Shown: positions 16,033 through 24,790, counted from the first letter of the stretch. The stretch is 64,000 nt of DNA from Vreelandella nanhaiensis (GCF_003990185.1 NZ_RZHF01000016.1:186001-250000); one strand, 5' to 3'. Translations and numbers: made by a program. Notes: a model not told the origin generated them from the letters alone.

Positions 16033-16936
16033 AATCCTTAGCACCAAGGATAACCTCAGAAAGCTCCCCAGCGATTTCTTGAATGCTACTTATAGATGTA
16101 TTTAATGCCACTTTATCAGCAAGTGCTGGGCTGAATTTAATAACTTCATCCTTAGAAATTTTGTGCCATATCGGCAATATCATCTTATGCCCATTCATCT
16201 CTCTAGCAATCATTGAGTCCAATTCATACTGCGTCCAGTTCTTTGAACAAAAAGCAGCAGAAAGGATCACTGTGCCAAATTTAGACTTAACCAGACCGTG
16301 ATCAATACTTTTCCGTAAACTATCACCCACTTTCAATGTAAATTCATCATACCAAACTTTAACACCCATATTCTCGAGAGTTTCAGCCAGCGGTCGAACG
16401 AATTCTTCTTTATCTTCTGACGCATGAGATATGAAAAGGTCATACTCCGTATCAGGCAAATCATTGAAAACACTGACATGGCTTTGAGCTTTAGAAGCCA
16501 TTTCAATTGTTCTTCGAACCTCATCCTGAAGTTGCCTTTGATAAGCTAGCTGTTCTCTTTGCTGCCTTTTTTCCAAATCTACTATTTTTTTCCTTTCTCG
16601 GTCATCTATAGCCGCCTGCTTTTTTCTCTCCCGCTCTTCTTCTTTTAGAAGGTCTTGCTTTAACTTTAATAACTGACCTTCTTTATCTGATAGCTTCTTA
16701 TAAAAATCAGATTTTTTAACCTGAACTTTAGCTATTTCACTATTTTTTCGTTCAACTTCAGCAGCTTTGCTTTTCAAAGTAGATGCCGGTGTGCTTTTAG
16801 TAATGCTTCGGTTTATCTGTCCAATTTGATTACCCAAGCCACTCTCTTTCTTTGTTTCCAAGCTGATCTTGTGGTGAAGGTCTGCTATTTCCTTTTGAAT
16901 TCTTGTTATAGAACTGCTTATTGTTGAAATTGACAT
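16031..16936 (-). CDS. Coiled-coil TIR-domain protein, candidate defence effector or sensor
   Basis: A 301-residue protein. Residues about 5-150 are charged, heptad-patterned helices (for example AAEVERKNSEIAKVQVKK and the long EEERERKKQ run), predicted coiled coils. Residues 164-295 form a TIR domain: YDLFISHASEDK (box 1), VKVWYDEFTLKVGDSLRKSI, VILSAAFCSKNWTQYELDSM with the catalytic glutamate at 238, and the closing helices. Bacterial TIR domains cleave NAD+ or make cyclic ADP-ribose signals. A strong AAAGGAG site precedes the ATG. It follows a SIR2-domain gene on the same strand, giving a TIR/SIR2 pair like Thoeris, though neither partner has an evident SLOG domain. Antiphage function is inferred. 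Confidence 0.85.
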   Translation of the reverse strand: MSISTISSSITRIQKEIADLHHKISLETKKESGLGNQIGQINRSITKSTPASTLKSKAAEVERKNSEIAKVQVKKSDFYKKLSDKEGQLLKLKQDLLKEEERERKKQAAIDDRERKKIVDLEKRQQREQLAYQRQLQDEVRRTIEMASKAQSHVSVFNDLPDTEYDLFISHASEDKEEFVRPLAETLENMGVKVWYDEFTLKVGDSLRKSIDHGLVKSKFGTVILSAAFCSKNWTQYELDSMIAREMNGHKMILPIWHKISKDEVIKFSPALADKVALNTSISSIQEIAGELSEVILGAKD

Positions 16937-16963
16937 TTAAACTCCTTTTTAATTCGTTGAGAA

Positions 16964-17033
16964 GAATTAACGCCCGTATTCGCTGCTGGTTTGGAGCGCA
17001 GCGGAAAACTAGTCCGATAACATGCGCTTATTA
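16964..17033 (-). repeat. Integron attC-like recombination element between the SIR2 and TIR genes
   Basis: On the minus strand, starting at the SIR2 stop: TAAGCGCATG (R''-like), CGGACTAGTTTTCC and CCAAACCAGC as an imperfect inner stem around TCCGCTGCGC, then GGGCGTTAATT (R'-like). The outer TAAGCGC pairs with GGCGTTA, and the inner CTAGTTT with AAACCAG. This order of boxes, the roughly 70-base length and its placement right after a stop codon are those of attC sites carried by gene cassettes. The R'' AAC is altered to AAT, so activity is uncertain. Confidence 0.6.
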
Positions 17034-18344
17034 TGACTCAATACTGTTTACAAGTGATAAAGCATCCGACCAGCTGGTATTATCTTCTATGTGCCTTTTT
17101 ATCAATGCGCGATTGGATGCAACAACTGTTGGCCAACGCTTTTTCCAAACCTTATAAGCATGCCAAGAATATCCTATGTAATACTCTTTTCGCATCGTAG
17201 TCATTGACCGAAGAGTTGCTTTTAAAAACTGTTCTTCAATTGAAGTCCCTTGAATCTCCATTATTGATGCAAGGTACACCAACCAACCTGCAAGGTGCTC
17301 GTATTGTTCCCAAGCGTTATGTTCTAAAGTTAGCTCTCTCTTTGACTCAACAACTTCACCCAGCATTTCAACAACTCTTGCATCATTTAGGCTCAGCCCT
17401 TCAGCCGATAGCGAAGAAATGATTCTGTAGAATGAGTCATCTAACTTTAAAAAGGCTTCTTTAAAATGAAAGCCGTCATTCATAACTTTCCTAATACTCT
17501 TCAGTGAACGCTCTGCGATTCCAGATACCTTTGGTATCTTATCATTTAATTCTTGAAAGAACCTATCTGTATTAACTTCATCGATAACTCGAATACCATA
17601 GCAGTGTGAATAGTAATCTTTTACGTGTTGATCTACAGCAGACCTAGAAACTAAAAAAATATTTGAACCAATCACATGGCTCTTAGAAAAACCTTTGTAA
17701 TCACTAATTATTGCCTTTAAGTTAGTATCACCAAGTGAGTAGCCCAAAATTACTACCGTATTTTCGTGTAGTACCGTACTCAACTTTCTTGAAAAATAAG
17801 AATCGCCGTTTATAAATCTGAAATAGTCTTCAGATGTAACTACCATGTTCTCAGGGGAGTCGACTGAACCATGTACATGGTAAATTTTTACATTAGCAGA
17901 GGACCTAGGTATAGGTTTTCCAGGTGTAATCGATTGACAGCTATTCTCACCTGTCAGCTTTTCAGCCAGCTTGTCATAATTAGTAGTGATAACCCTAAAA
18001 GATCTACTAGAGAAAAACTCTTCGATTTCTTCTATTTCATCATCAAGGTCTACTTCCCCTATTAACCCGGCTATCTCTTCATGAATATTTTTACCAATTG
18101 CGGAAAGCTTGATTGAGATGACCTGAGCAGCCTCCTCTAAACTAAGTTGCGCTGACTTATTTTCAGGAAATAGAGATTCCTTGATTTCTTCTGAATTAGG
18201 CAATAGGTCACATAACTCTTCCAATAATCCTTGCCAACTTGGAGCTTCATTATCAGAGATAGCTTTAGAAAACCCAGTACCAGTAAACAGGCACAATCTA
18301 TTTGTTGCAGCTGCATATGCGATTTCGAAGTACTCGCTCAACAT
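17031..18344 (-). CDS. SIR2-domain protein, candidate NADase defence effector
   Basis: A 437-residue protein. Residues about 10-240 are a SIR2-like NAD-binding fold: LCLFTGTGFSKAIS (GTGFS at 22-26), VITTNYDKLAE with Asn122, and IYHVHGSVD with the catalytic histidine (156 or 158), then VVILGYSLGDTNLK. In defence proteins such as ThsA, DSR and SIR2-HerA this fold cleaves NAD+ and kills infected cells. The C-terminal 200 residues are helical with no recognised domain; I do not see a clear SLOG fold. A strong AAGGAGG site lies before the start. The composition is AT-rich compared with neighbours, a sign of transfer. It is upstream of the TIR gene. Confidence 0.85.
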   Translation of the reverse strand: MLSEYFEIAYAAATNRLCLFTGTGFSKAISDNEAPSWQGLLEELCDLLPNSEEIKESLFPENKSAQLSLEEAAQVISIKLSAIGKNIHEEIAGLIGEVDLDDEIEEIEEFFSSRSFRVITTNYDKLAEKLTGENSCQSITPGKPIPRSSANVKIYHVHGSVDSPENMVVTSEDYFRFINGDSYFSRKLSTVLHENTVVILGYSLGDTNLKAIISDYKGFSKSHVIGSNIFLVSRSAVDQHVKDYYSHCYGIRVIDEVNTDRFFQELNDKIPKVSGIAERSLKSIRKVMNDGFHFKEAFLKLDDSFYRIISSLSAEGLSLNDARVVEMLGEVVESKRELTLEHNAWEQYEHLAGWLVYLASIMEIQGTSIEEQFLKATLRSMTTMRKEYYIGYSWHAYKVWKKRWPTVVASNRALIKRHIEDNTSWSDALSLVNSIES

Positions 18345-18888
18345 GTCCTCCTTCAGTCATAACAGTGATGATACGCCCAGCCACATAACATCAATAATCG
18401 CGTCAGCACATTCCTTGATATTATACAGACTGCATATAAATCATAATTAACTATTTTATATAGTTTCGGTAAACTATCAGGCAGCATATTCATTATTCGC
18501 GTGCCCGCTCGTTTTGCCTGTTTCAATTATACTCTATTTACAAATTTACCTTTGGTCACGTGGTAATTTCATGACAGCGGTCAGCAATAGGTCGTAGACC
18601 CATTTAGGACTCATGAGAAAAGTATTTTAGGAGTAAGTTAAACGAGATTGGCTACAGCTAGATTCTGTGCTAGTTCTGTTAGCTGTGGCGAGATCGGGGC
18701 AGCTAGTGCTGCCCTTCGCGGGTGCCTCATTGGCTCGCGCCTCGCCAAATCGTTACGCCGCGCTACGGGGTGATGATTATTGAGGCGGAATCTTTCGCGC
18801 GCTAAAGCGGGCTCCGACAAAACCAGCCTTTAGCAGTCCTAAGGAAAGGAGGGGCAGGCCGAGTTGGCCTGCAAAGTGGTGGCTTGCG
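18345..18888. other. Intergenic region: AT-rich left, GC-rich palindromic block right
   Basis: No supported gene is present. Bases 18345-18640 are AT-rich and hold the SIR2 gene promoter area. At about 18650-18830 the composition turns GC-rich with short dyads such as GGGCAGC-TAGT-GCTGCCC and a Gly/Arg-rich 60-codon frame on the minus strand (18638-18820), which I read as a structured repeat-like block, not a gene. It marks the right border of the AT-rich SIR2/TIR block. Confidence 0.45.
18845..18872 (-). terminator. Hairpin terminator after ytoQ
   Basis: GCAGGCC (18854-18860) and GGCCTGC (18866-18872) form a 7-base stem with a 5-base loop. On the minus strand it is followed by a pyrimidine-rich stretch. 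It lies about 17 bases past the ytoQ stop. No long T run is present, so strength is moderate. Confidence 0.5.
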
Positions 18889-19329
18889 TTATGCTTTCAG
18901 CACGTACTTGAGGGTTTCAACGACCTGTTCGGTAGTGGTGCACCATGCCTGGGCGCCAGCATCCACTTCCTTGAGCGGGTGAACGATATCTTCACTATGC
19001 AGGGTGATGTAGGGCTTGGCCAACGCGGAGCAGTAACCTGCATCAAACGCAGCGTTCCACTGCTTGTACTTGTCGCCAAAACGCACGACGACCAAATCGC
19101 TTTGCTCGATCAACGTGCGGGTGCGGATGGCGTTGACCTTGGAGGATTGGTGGTCGCGCCAGAACTGGTTGCTCTGCTCGCCCAGGTGATCGCCGGCGGC
19201 GTCACTGGCGTCGTGGTCGGTAACTGGGGCAGTGAAGACGATATCCAGGCCTGCGGCTTCTGCGCCGCGCTGAATTTCGTCGCGCCAGTCGGTGTGGATC
19301 TCGCCGGAAAGGTAGACGTAAAAGCTCAT
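18889..19329 (-). CDS. ytoQ: YtoQ family protein
   Basis: A 146-residue protein matching the YtoQ family: MSFYVYLSGEIHTDWRDEI at the start, DHLGEQSNQFWRDHQSSKVNAIRT in the middle, and LVVVRFGDKYKQWNAAFDAGY before the C-terminus. YtoQ is related to nucleoside 2-deoxyribosyltransferase-like folds (note the FDAGY and alternating strand-helix pattern), but no activity is established. It is separated from cobF by 79 bases on the same strand and may be read from the cobalamin transcript. Confidence 0.88.
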   Translation of the reverse strand: MSFYVYLSGEIHTDWRDEIQRGAEAAGLDIVFTAPVTDHDASDAAGDHLGEQSNQFWRDHQSSKVNAIRTRTLIEQSDLVVVRFGDKYKQWNAAFDAGYCSALAKPYITLHSEDIVHPLKEVDAGAQAWCTTTEQVVETLKYVLKA

Positions 19330-19408
19330 GGCTTGCTCCTTGAATGCTGACTATCAGGTAACTCGGTAGCGCCATTTTATGGAAAAATATTCCAACTTAA
19401 TACCGGCG

Positions 19409-20173
19409 CTAGATGAGCGGCTGTTTGGCAAGTAGGTAGATATCCATAATCCAGCCGTGCGTTTCACGCAGCGCCGCTCGGCGTTGGATGATCTCATCAC
19501 TCACCTCGCTTAGCGATCCTTTGATCAAGCATTGCTTATCCATGCCCAGGTACGCACCCCACCAGATGTAGGTGTCATCTTGCGGCAGCGTGGTAAACGC
19601 CCCGCCGCTATCGAGCATTACGGCTACCGTTGCGGCGTCTTCAGGCCAGCCGCGTTCGCGCAGGCGGCGACCGGTGGTGATTTGGATGGGTTCGGCGAGC
19701 GCATTAAGCGGGATTTTATGCTCGGCGGTGAGCACTTGCAGGCTGGTGATGCCGGGCACCACCTTGACCTCAACGGCGCGGCCGCTGTCCGTCAGGCGCT
19801 TGGCGATGCGCAGGCTGCTGTCGTAAAGCGAGGGGTCGCCCCATACCAGCATACCGACGCGGCCGCCGCCCGGCAGGTGCTTATCCATCAGCTCTGCCCA
19901 CACGCTGGCAATGGCGTTATGCCACTCGTCTACCGCGTTTAGGTATTGGCGCTCGGCATCGCGGGTGGGTAAATCGAACTCGACGATGCGTGTGCTGGCC
20001 GTGTCATTAAGCAGCTGCTCACACAGTACGCGGCGCAGGTCGATAAGGTCTGATTTCGCCTCGCCCTTGCGGGGTAGCAGAATCACCTCCGCCTCGTTGA
20101 GTGCGTGCACTGCCGCGAGCGTTACGTGGTCAACGTTGCCGGTGCCAATGCCGATCAGCGAGAGCGTGATCAT
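19409..20173 (-). CDS. cobF: Precorrin-6A synthase (deacetylating) CobF
   Basis: A 254-residue methyltransferase of the tetrapyrrole (CobA/CbiF) superfamily. [19 protein letters not shown] opening ([13 protein letters not shown]), [13 protein letters not shown] and [22 protein letters not shown] are the CobF-specific forms of the family motifs. CobF methylates C1 and removes the acetyl group from the ring-contracted precorrin in the aerobic pathway, so its presence shows the oxygen-dependent route. Its start overlaps the cobM stop by 4 bases (ATGA), making it the last gene of the cobL-cobE-cobM-cobF run. Confidence 0.92.
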   Translation of the reverse strand: MITLSLIGIGTGNVDHVTLAAVHALNEAEVILLPRKGEAKSDLIDLRRVLCEQLLNDTASTRIVEFDLPTRDAERQYLNAVDEWHNAIASVWAELMDKHLPGGGRVGMLVWGDPSLYDSSLRIAKRLTDSGRAVEVKVVPGITSLQVLTAEHKIPLNALAEPIQITTGRRLRERGWPEDAATVAVMLDSGGAFTTLPQDDTYIWWGAYLGMDKQCLIKGSLSEVSDEIIQRRAALRETHGWIMDIYLLAKQPLI

Positions 20174-20970
20174 GCGCCGCCCTCTTCATCCGTGCTGCTG
20201 GCAAACGGCGAGTCGGCGGACTGGGGACGAAAGCGGCGGTCGTAGCCTACCGCGTACAGGCTGCTTTCCTGGAAATCTTCGGATTCGAGTACCGGCCCCA
20301 CCAGAATCAGCGCCGTGCGCTGGAGCGTGTGGTCGATCAGCGATTCCACCGTGGATAAGCGCCCGCGCAGCACGTGCTCGTCCGGCCAGCTGGCCCGCCA
20401 TACAATCGCCACTGGGCACTCTTCGCCGTAATGGGGCGTCAGGCTTTCCACCACCTGGGCCAGGTTGTGAATGGAGAGATGAATAGCAAGTGTGGCGCCC
20501 GTGCGGGCGAAGTTGGCAAGCGTTTCACCTTCCGGCATTGCGCTGGCGCGGCCCGGCGTGCGGGTCAGCACCACGGATTGCGCCACGCCAGGTAGCGTGA
20601 GCTCCTGGCCAAGCGTTGCCGCCGCCGCGGCGAAGGAAGGCACGCCGGGGGTGACGCTGTAAGGAATACCAAGCTCGCGCAGGCGGCGCAGCTGTTCGCC
20701 CATGGCGGACCACACTGATAAATCGCCGGAGTGAAGCCGGGCGACGTCCTGCCCTGCGGCGTTGGCGGTTTGAATTTCCTGCATAATTTCATCAAGTGAC
20801 AGCGGCGCGGTGTTGATAATGCGCGCGCCTTTCGGGCAGTGCTTGAGAATTTCTTCGGGGACGAGCGACCCTGCATACAAGCAAACCGGGCAGGCGGCAA
20901 TTAAATCACGCCCGCGCAGCGTCAAAAGATCCGGCGCGCCGGGGCCTGCACCAATAAAATGAACTGTCAT
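20170..20970 (-). CDS. cobM: Precorrin-4 C11-methyltransferase CobM
   Basis: A 266-residue tetrapyrrole methylase. [20 protein letters not shown] is the SAM-binding opening, [18 protein letters not shown] the second motif, and [22 protein letters not shown] the third, all characteristic of CobM/CbiF. It transfers a methyl group to C11 of precorrin-4. A C-terminal tail after VGYDRRFRP is low complexity. Both ends overlap neighbours by 4 bases (ATGA), indicating translational coupling with cobE and cobF. Confidence 0.92.
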   Translation of the reverse strand: MTVHFIGAGPGAPDLLTLRGRDLIAACPVCLYAGSLVPEEILKHCPKGARIINTAPLSLDEIMQEIQTANAAGQDVARLHSGDLSVWSAMGEQLRRLRELGIPYSVTPGVPSFAAAAATLGQELTLPGVAQSVVLTRTPGRASAMPEGETLANFARTGATLAIHLSIHNLAQVVESLTPHYGEECPVAIVWRASWPDEHVLRGRLSTVESLIDHTLQRTALILVGPVLESEDFQESSLYAVGYDRRFRPQSADSPFASSTDEEGGA

Positions 20971-21374
20971 AATCCAACTCCTTGCGCCGCTGTGGTTGCC
21001 AACGCGGCCGTGGCCTTTCTATCGTCTGAAACCGTGCGCGGGCCTAGAAGCCGCGCCCCGCTACCCGCGGCCAGAAACGCCACGGCTTCTGCCACACTGC
21101 CGGTGCCTTTTTCGCGCAGGCTGTAGGCGGAGTGAGTCAGCGTGGTAACGCTTGCCAACTCTGCATCCGCTACGCTTATTACAGGGATGTTGCGGGCGCT
21201 GCCCAGCGCTTCAACCAGTGGCAGCATACTGCGAGCCGCTGCCAACCGGTCGATAGGGCCGTACTGGGCAATCAACTGATCCAACACCTGTTCGAGCGAC
21301 TCAAGCGTTGCCTGCTGGCGAAAGCCAAAGCCTGTGACTTTCAACGCCTGCCTAGCCACTGTTTGCTTAGTCAT
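20967..21374 (-). CDS. cobE: Cobalamin biosynthesis protein CobE (CbiG C-terminal-like)
   Basis: About 135 residues from the ATG at 21374, whose ATGA overlaps the cobL stop. [22 protein letters not shown], a polar loop and [40 protein letters not shown] match CobE, equal to the C-terminal domain of CbiG. CobE is needed in the aerobic pathway but its exact step is unclear. The open frame extends upstream to 21566 through a low-complexity shadow of cobL, which I reject as coding. It is translationally coupled to cobL and cobM. Confidence 0.85.
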   Translation of the reverse strand: MTKQTVARQALKVTGFGFRQQATLESLEQVLDQLIAQYGPIDRLAAARSMLPLVEALGSARNIPVISVADAELASVTTLTHSAYSLREKGTGSVAEAVAFLAAGSGARLLGPRTVSDDRKATAALATTAAQGVGL

Positions 21375-22579
21375 CGAACGCCACGCCACTGCACAATTGG
21401 GTAGCTGGCCTTCCAGCCCCGGCGCGTGCCCATTGGTGCTGCGTGGGCCAGCTCCAGGCGCAGCAGTTCCCCCCCCGCCTGTTGCTGCCAGTGCGCCAGC
21501 AACGCTTCGGATTCCAGCGTGACCGCGTTGGCCACTACTCGCGTGCCGCGAGGCAGGCGCTGCCATAAAAGATCCAGAAGCGCTTGGGAAAGCCCGCCGC
21601 CGATAAACACCGCATCGGGCAGCGGTGCATTCTCAAGCACCTCCGGGGCGCGGCCTTCGCTTATCTCCAACCAATCAACCCCCAGGTTTTCCGCATTACG
21701 TCGTGCCCGCGCGGCGCGCTCCGGGTGCTGCTCAAAGCCGGTGGCCTGGTTATCCGGGTGGGCCAGCAGCCACTCGATGGCAATGGAGCCAGAGCCAGTA
21801 CCGATATCCCACAGCCGCTCGCCTGGCCGGGGGGCAAGTGCGCAAAGCGTCAGGCTGCGCACGGCCTGCTTGGTGATCTGCCCGTCGTGCTCAATAAAGC
21901 TATCGGCCAAGCCGAACGTTAAGGGAAGCGCGGGGCCGTTGCCGGCGACTTCAATGCCCACCGCCACCGGGTGGGCGATATCGTCGGGTAGCGCGTCATC
22001 CATACGCAGCGTGCGGATGCGCTCCTCTGCACCGCCCAGGGCTTCCAACACGTTTAGTTGAGAATCCGCAAAGCCGAATTTGTTAACCAGCGAAGCCAAT
22101 TCAGCCACGGCGGCACCATCGCGCAACAGCACCAGCAAGCGCCGGCCGCTTTGCAGGTAAGGCCGAATGCGGGTGAGCGGTTTGGCGTGCAGGCCCAGGC
22201 AGGTGCAGCGCTCAAGCCCCCAGCCCAAGCGGGCCGCCGCCAGGCTAAAGGTCGAGGGCGATGGCACGGCGACCCATTCGCTGGCTTCCAGGTGGCGCGC
22301 AAGGCTGGTGCCCGCCCCAAACCAGAACGGGTCGCCGGAGACCAGCATGACCACTCGGCGGCCGCGCTCGTTGAGAAGTGCGGGAATGCCGTCAGCAAAC
22401 GGTACCGGCCACTCGCGAATATCCGCATTTAACGGGGGAAGCAGGCGCAGGTGGCGGCGAGCGCCAAACACGATCTCGGCACGTTCAAGCTGCTCGCGGC
22501 TTGCCGCTGTCAGGCCCGCTGTGCCACTCTCCCCCCAACCTAATAGTGTGAGCCACGGAGCCTTGTTAACCTCAGCCAT
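21371..22579 (-). CDS. cobL: Precorrin-6Y C5,15-methyltransferase (decarboxylating) CobL
   Basis: About 402 residues, a fusion of two methyltransferase domains. Residues 10-210 are the CbiE-like C5 methylase (WLTLLGWGESGTAGL, VVMLVSGDPFWFGAGTSLA). Residues 215-400 are the CbiT-like C15 methylase and decarboxylase (LALCALAPRPGERLWDIGTGSGS with SAM motif I). CobL performs both C5/C15 methylations and the C12 decarboxylation. The ATG at 22579 has an AGGA site and is preferred over 22660. It starts head-to-head with cobK, the two ATGs sharing a CATG. Confidence 0.9.
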   Translation of the reverse strand: MAEVNKAPWLTLLGWGESGTAGLTAASREQLERAEIVFGARRHLRLLPPLNADIREWPVPFADGIPALLNERGRRVVMLVSGDPFWFGAGTSLARHLEASEWVAVPSPSTFSLAAARLGWGLERCTCLGLHAKPLTRIRPYLQSGRRLLVLLRDGAAVAELASLVNKFGFADSQLNVLEALGGAEERIRTLRMDDALPDDIAHPVAVGIEVAGNGPALPLTFGLADSFIEHDGQITKQAVRSLTLCALAPRPGERLWDIGTGSGSIAIEWLLAHPDNQATGFEQHPERAARARRNAENLGVDWLEISEGRAPEVLENAPLPDAVFIGGGLSQALLDLLWQRLPRGTRVVANAVTLESEALLAHWQQQAGGELLRLELAHAAPMGTRRGWKASYPIVQWRGVR

Positions 22580-23318
22580 GATAAACGTCCTGATTCTTGG
22601 GGGTACGAGTGAGGCCAGCGCGCTGGCCTGCGCCGTTAGCCAGCGCGGCATTCCGGCCATGTTCAGCTATGCGGGCCGCGTTAAAGCACCTAAAGCGCAG
22701 CCGCTGCCCACCCGCGTGGGCGGTTTTGGCGGCGCCGAGGGTTTGGCGGCCTTTATCACTCAACAAAACATCACCCATATTATTGATGCAACCCACCCGT
22801 TTGCCTCCCAGATGAGCCGCAATGTGCTGGCCGCCGCCCTGCAAACCGGCGTACCGGCGATTGCCCTGACGCGCCCTGTCTGGGTGCCCACTACTCATGA
22901 TAACTGGCAACATGTGACGAGTATTGAAGAGGCGGTTAGCGCCCTTGAGGGCCCGCCCCAGCGCGTGCTGCTCGCTATTGGCCGCATGCACCTGGCCGCG
23001 TTTTCTTCGCAGCCTCAACACCACTATGTGCTTCGTTTGGTCGACCAGCCGACCGCCCCGCCGCCGCTTGCCCACTTCACCACCACGGTGGATAGAGGCC
23101 CGTTTACCCTGGAAGGCGATTTAGCGCTGCTTAAAACCCAGCGTATCGAGCACATCGTGTGCAAAAACGCCGGCGGCGAAGGTGCCAGTTCCAAGCTTGA
23201 CGCCGCCCGCGCGCTCGGCGTGCCAGTCATCATGATTGACCGCCCGGCGCTGCCCGCTCGCCATGAAGTGTATAGCGTTAATGAGGTGCTGGCCTGGCTT
23301 AATGATTCACGAGGCTGA
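22578..23318 (+). CDS. cobK: Precorrin-6A reductase CobK
   Basis: A 246-residue Rossmann-like reductase: INVLILGGTSEASALACAV is the dinucleotide-site opening, IIDATHPFASQMSRN the family signature, and ENACKNAGGEG-type HIVCKNAGGEGA the late motif. CobK uses NADPH to reduce precorrin-6A to precorrin-6B. It is the only cobalamin enzyme on the plus strand inside an otherwise minus-strand series, starting in a CATG shared with cobL and overlapping the 3' end of cobJ by 12 bases. Only a weak ribosome site is visible. Confidence 0.9.
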   Translation: MINVLILGGTSEASALACAVSQRGIPAMFSYAGRVKAPKAQPLPTRVGGFGGAEGLAAFITQQNITHIIDATHPFASQMSRNVLAAALQTGVPAIALTRPVWVPTTHDNWQHVTSIEEAVSALEGPPQRVLLAIGRMHLAAFSSQPQHHYVLRLVDQPTAPPPLAHFTTTVDRGPFTLEGDLALLKTQRIEHIVCKNAGGEGASSKLDAARALGVPVIMIDRPALPARHEVYSVNEVLAWLNDSRG

Positions 23319-24056
23319 ACGCGGCGTATAAACCAGCGGCTCGCCATCTCGATCAATCAACCGCGTTTGCCGGGAGCCGACGATCACCAGCGTGCGCATA
23401 TCCGCCATCTCCGGCGTGGCATCTTTTAATGCCGTTACGCGGATCGACTCTTCAGGCGTTGAAACCGCCCGGGCGAAGATGATCAACCGTTCAGGCTCAC
23501 ACGCTTCGCGCAGCACTTCCAAGGTGCGTTCAAACCCTACCGGGCGTGACTTGGAGCGCGGGTTATAAAACGCCATGGCGAAATCGGCTTCAACTGCTAG
23601 GCGCAGACGTTTTTCGATCAGCGCCCAGGGCTTTAAGTTGTCGGATAAATTGATGCAGCAGAAGTCGTGCCCCAGCGGTGCGCCCGCTCGGGCGCTGGCC
23701 GCGAGCATCGCAGAAATCCCCGGCAGCACCTGAATATCCAGCGTTCGCCACGCGGCATCGCCCGCTTCCAGCGCTTCAAACACCGCGGATGCCATGGCAA
23801 ATACACCGGGGTCGCCGGAGGAAACCACCACGACTCGGTGGCCTTCAAGTGCCAGTTTCAGGGCCTGCTCGGCCCGGCGAATCTCTTCACGGTTGTCTGA
23901 GCCGTGGCGCACCAGGCCTGAGCGCGGCGCTACACGGTTAACGTAAGGCACGTAACCCACAACGTCGGTGGCATCCGAAAGCGCGGCGGACACTTCGGGG
24001 GTAATCATCGCCTCCGCCCCCGGCCCCAAGCCGACGATTTTAAGCCAGCCGTTCAT
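23307..24056 (-). CDS. cobJ: Precorrin-3B C17-methyltransferase CobJ
   Basis: About 249 residues from the ATG at 24056, which overlaps the cobI stop as ATGA. KIVGLGPGAEAMITPEV is the methylase opening, VVVVSSGDPGVFAMASAVFEAL the second motif, VLPGISAMLAASARAGAPLGHDF the third, and FNPRSK-type MAFYNPRSKSRPVGF the CobJ/CbiH signature. CobJ catalyses the ring contraction with methylation at C17. The frame opens upstream to 24170, rejected as a shadow of cobI. It is convergent with cobK, overlapping it by 12 bases. Confidence 0.92.
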   Translation of the reverse strand: MNGWLKIVGLGPGAEAMITPEVSAALSDATDVVGYVPYVNRVAPRSGLVRHGSDNREEIRRAEQALKLALEGHRVVVVSSGDPGVFAMASAVFEALEAGDAAWRTLDIQVLPGISAMLAASARAGAPLGHDFCCINLSDNLKPWALIEKRLRLAVEADFAMAFYNPRSKSRPVGFERTLEVLREACEPERLIIFARAVSTPEESIRVTALKDATPEMADMRTLVIVGSRQTRLIDRDGEPLVYTPRSAS

Positions 24057-24790
24057 GGGCGCCTCCCGTTGCCGTGAATCAGCACAATCGAGAAGTAAGG
24101 CACGCTCTCGCCAACCTCCACAAGCGGCAGCACGCGCTGCTGTTCCATGGCGGCGTACTCGATCAGCCACGCCTGATCTTCCCGGCCCGCCTGTTTAAGC
24201 GCCCGGCGCAGCTTTTTCAGGTTACGCCCAATCTTCATGACCACCAGCGCGTCGGTATCAGCGATATGCTGAGCGAGCATCTCTTCGGGCAGCGTGCCCA
24301 TTAGCACGGTGAGAATATCGTCGCCCCAGGTGATGGGCTGTCCGGTAGCCGTCCAGGCGGCCGACATGCCGGTAATCCCCGGCACTACGGACACTGGCAC
24401 CTGGTTCAGCAGCCGCGTGTAGAGGTGCATAAACGAGCCATAGAAGAAGGGGTCGCCCTCGCAGAGTACGACCACGTTGCAACCGGCGTTGGCTATCTCG
24501 ATCAGTTGGGTCACGCATCGCGAGTAAAACTCTGAGAGCAACGCGTTGTACTGCGGGTCTTCAAAAGGGATCTCCGTGGTGACCGGGTACTCCATGGGCA
24601 GCTCGATGGCGCCGGGTGCGATTAGCCCCTCAACAATGCTGCGCGCATGACCCTTGCGGCCCTTCTTACGAAAATAGGCGATATGTGTGGCGCCACGAAT
24701 CAGCCGGTCGGCACGCACGCTCATCAAGTCCTGGCTGCCCGGCCCCAGGCCAACGCCGTAAACAGTGCCCTGTGTGGATGCCTGTGTCAT
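24053..24790 (-). CDS. cobI: Precorrin-2 C20-methyltransferase CobI
   Basis: A 245-residue tetrapyrrole methylase. GVGLGPGSQDLMSVRADRLI is the opening, YFRKKGRKGHARSIVEGLI and YPVTTEIPF are CobI/CbiL-specific, VVVLCEGDPFFYGSFMHLY is the second motif and VVPGITGMSAAWTATGQP the third. It methylates C20 of precorrin-2, the first dedicated corrin step. Overlaps of 4 bases on each side join it to cobH and cobJ. Confidence 0.93.
   Translation of the reverse strand: MTQASTQGTVYGVGLGPGSQDLMSVRADRLIRGATHIAYFRKKGRKGHARSIVEGLIAPGAIELPMEYPVTTEIPFEDPQYNALLSEFYSRCVTQLIEIANAGCNVVVLCEGDPFFYGSFMHLYTRLLNQVPVSVVPGITGMSAAWTATGQPITWGDDILTVLMGTLPEEMLAQHIADTDALVVMKIGRNLKKLRRALKQAGREDQAWLIEYAAMEQQRVLPLVEVGESVPYFSIVLIHGNGRRP

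Noticed and set aside
18638..18820. A 60-codon minus-strand frame rich in Arg and Ala
   Set aside because: Composition is that of GC-rich palindromic DNA, it has no ribosome site, and no domain is visible.
21426..22061. A 211-codon plus-strand frame inside cobL
   Set aside because: It is antisense to well-supported cobL codons and is rich in Ser/Arg/Pro, the usual shadow pattern of GC-rich genes.
22167..22577. Upstream extension of cobK
   Set aside because: It runs through cobL on the other strand and has no family similarity; CobK proteins start at the MINVLILGG motif.
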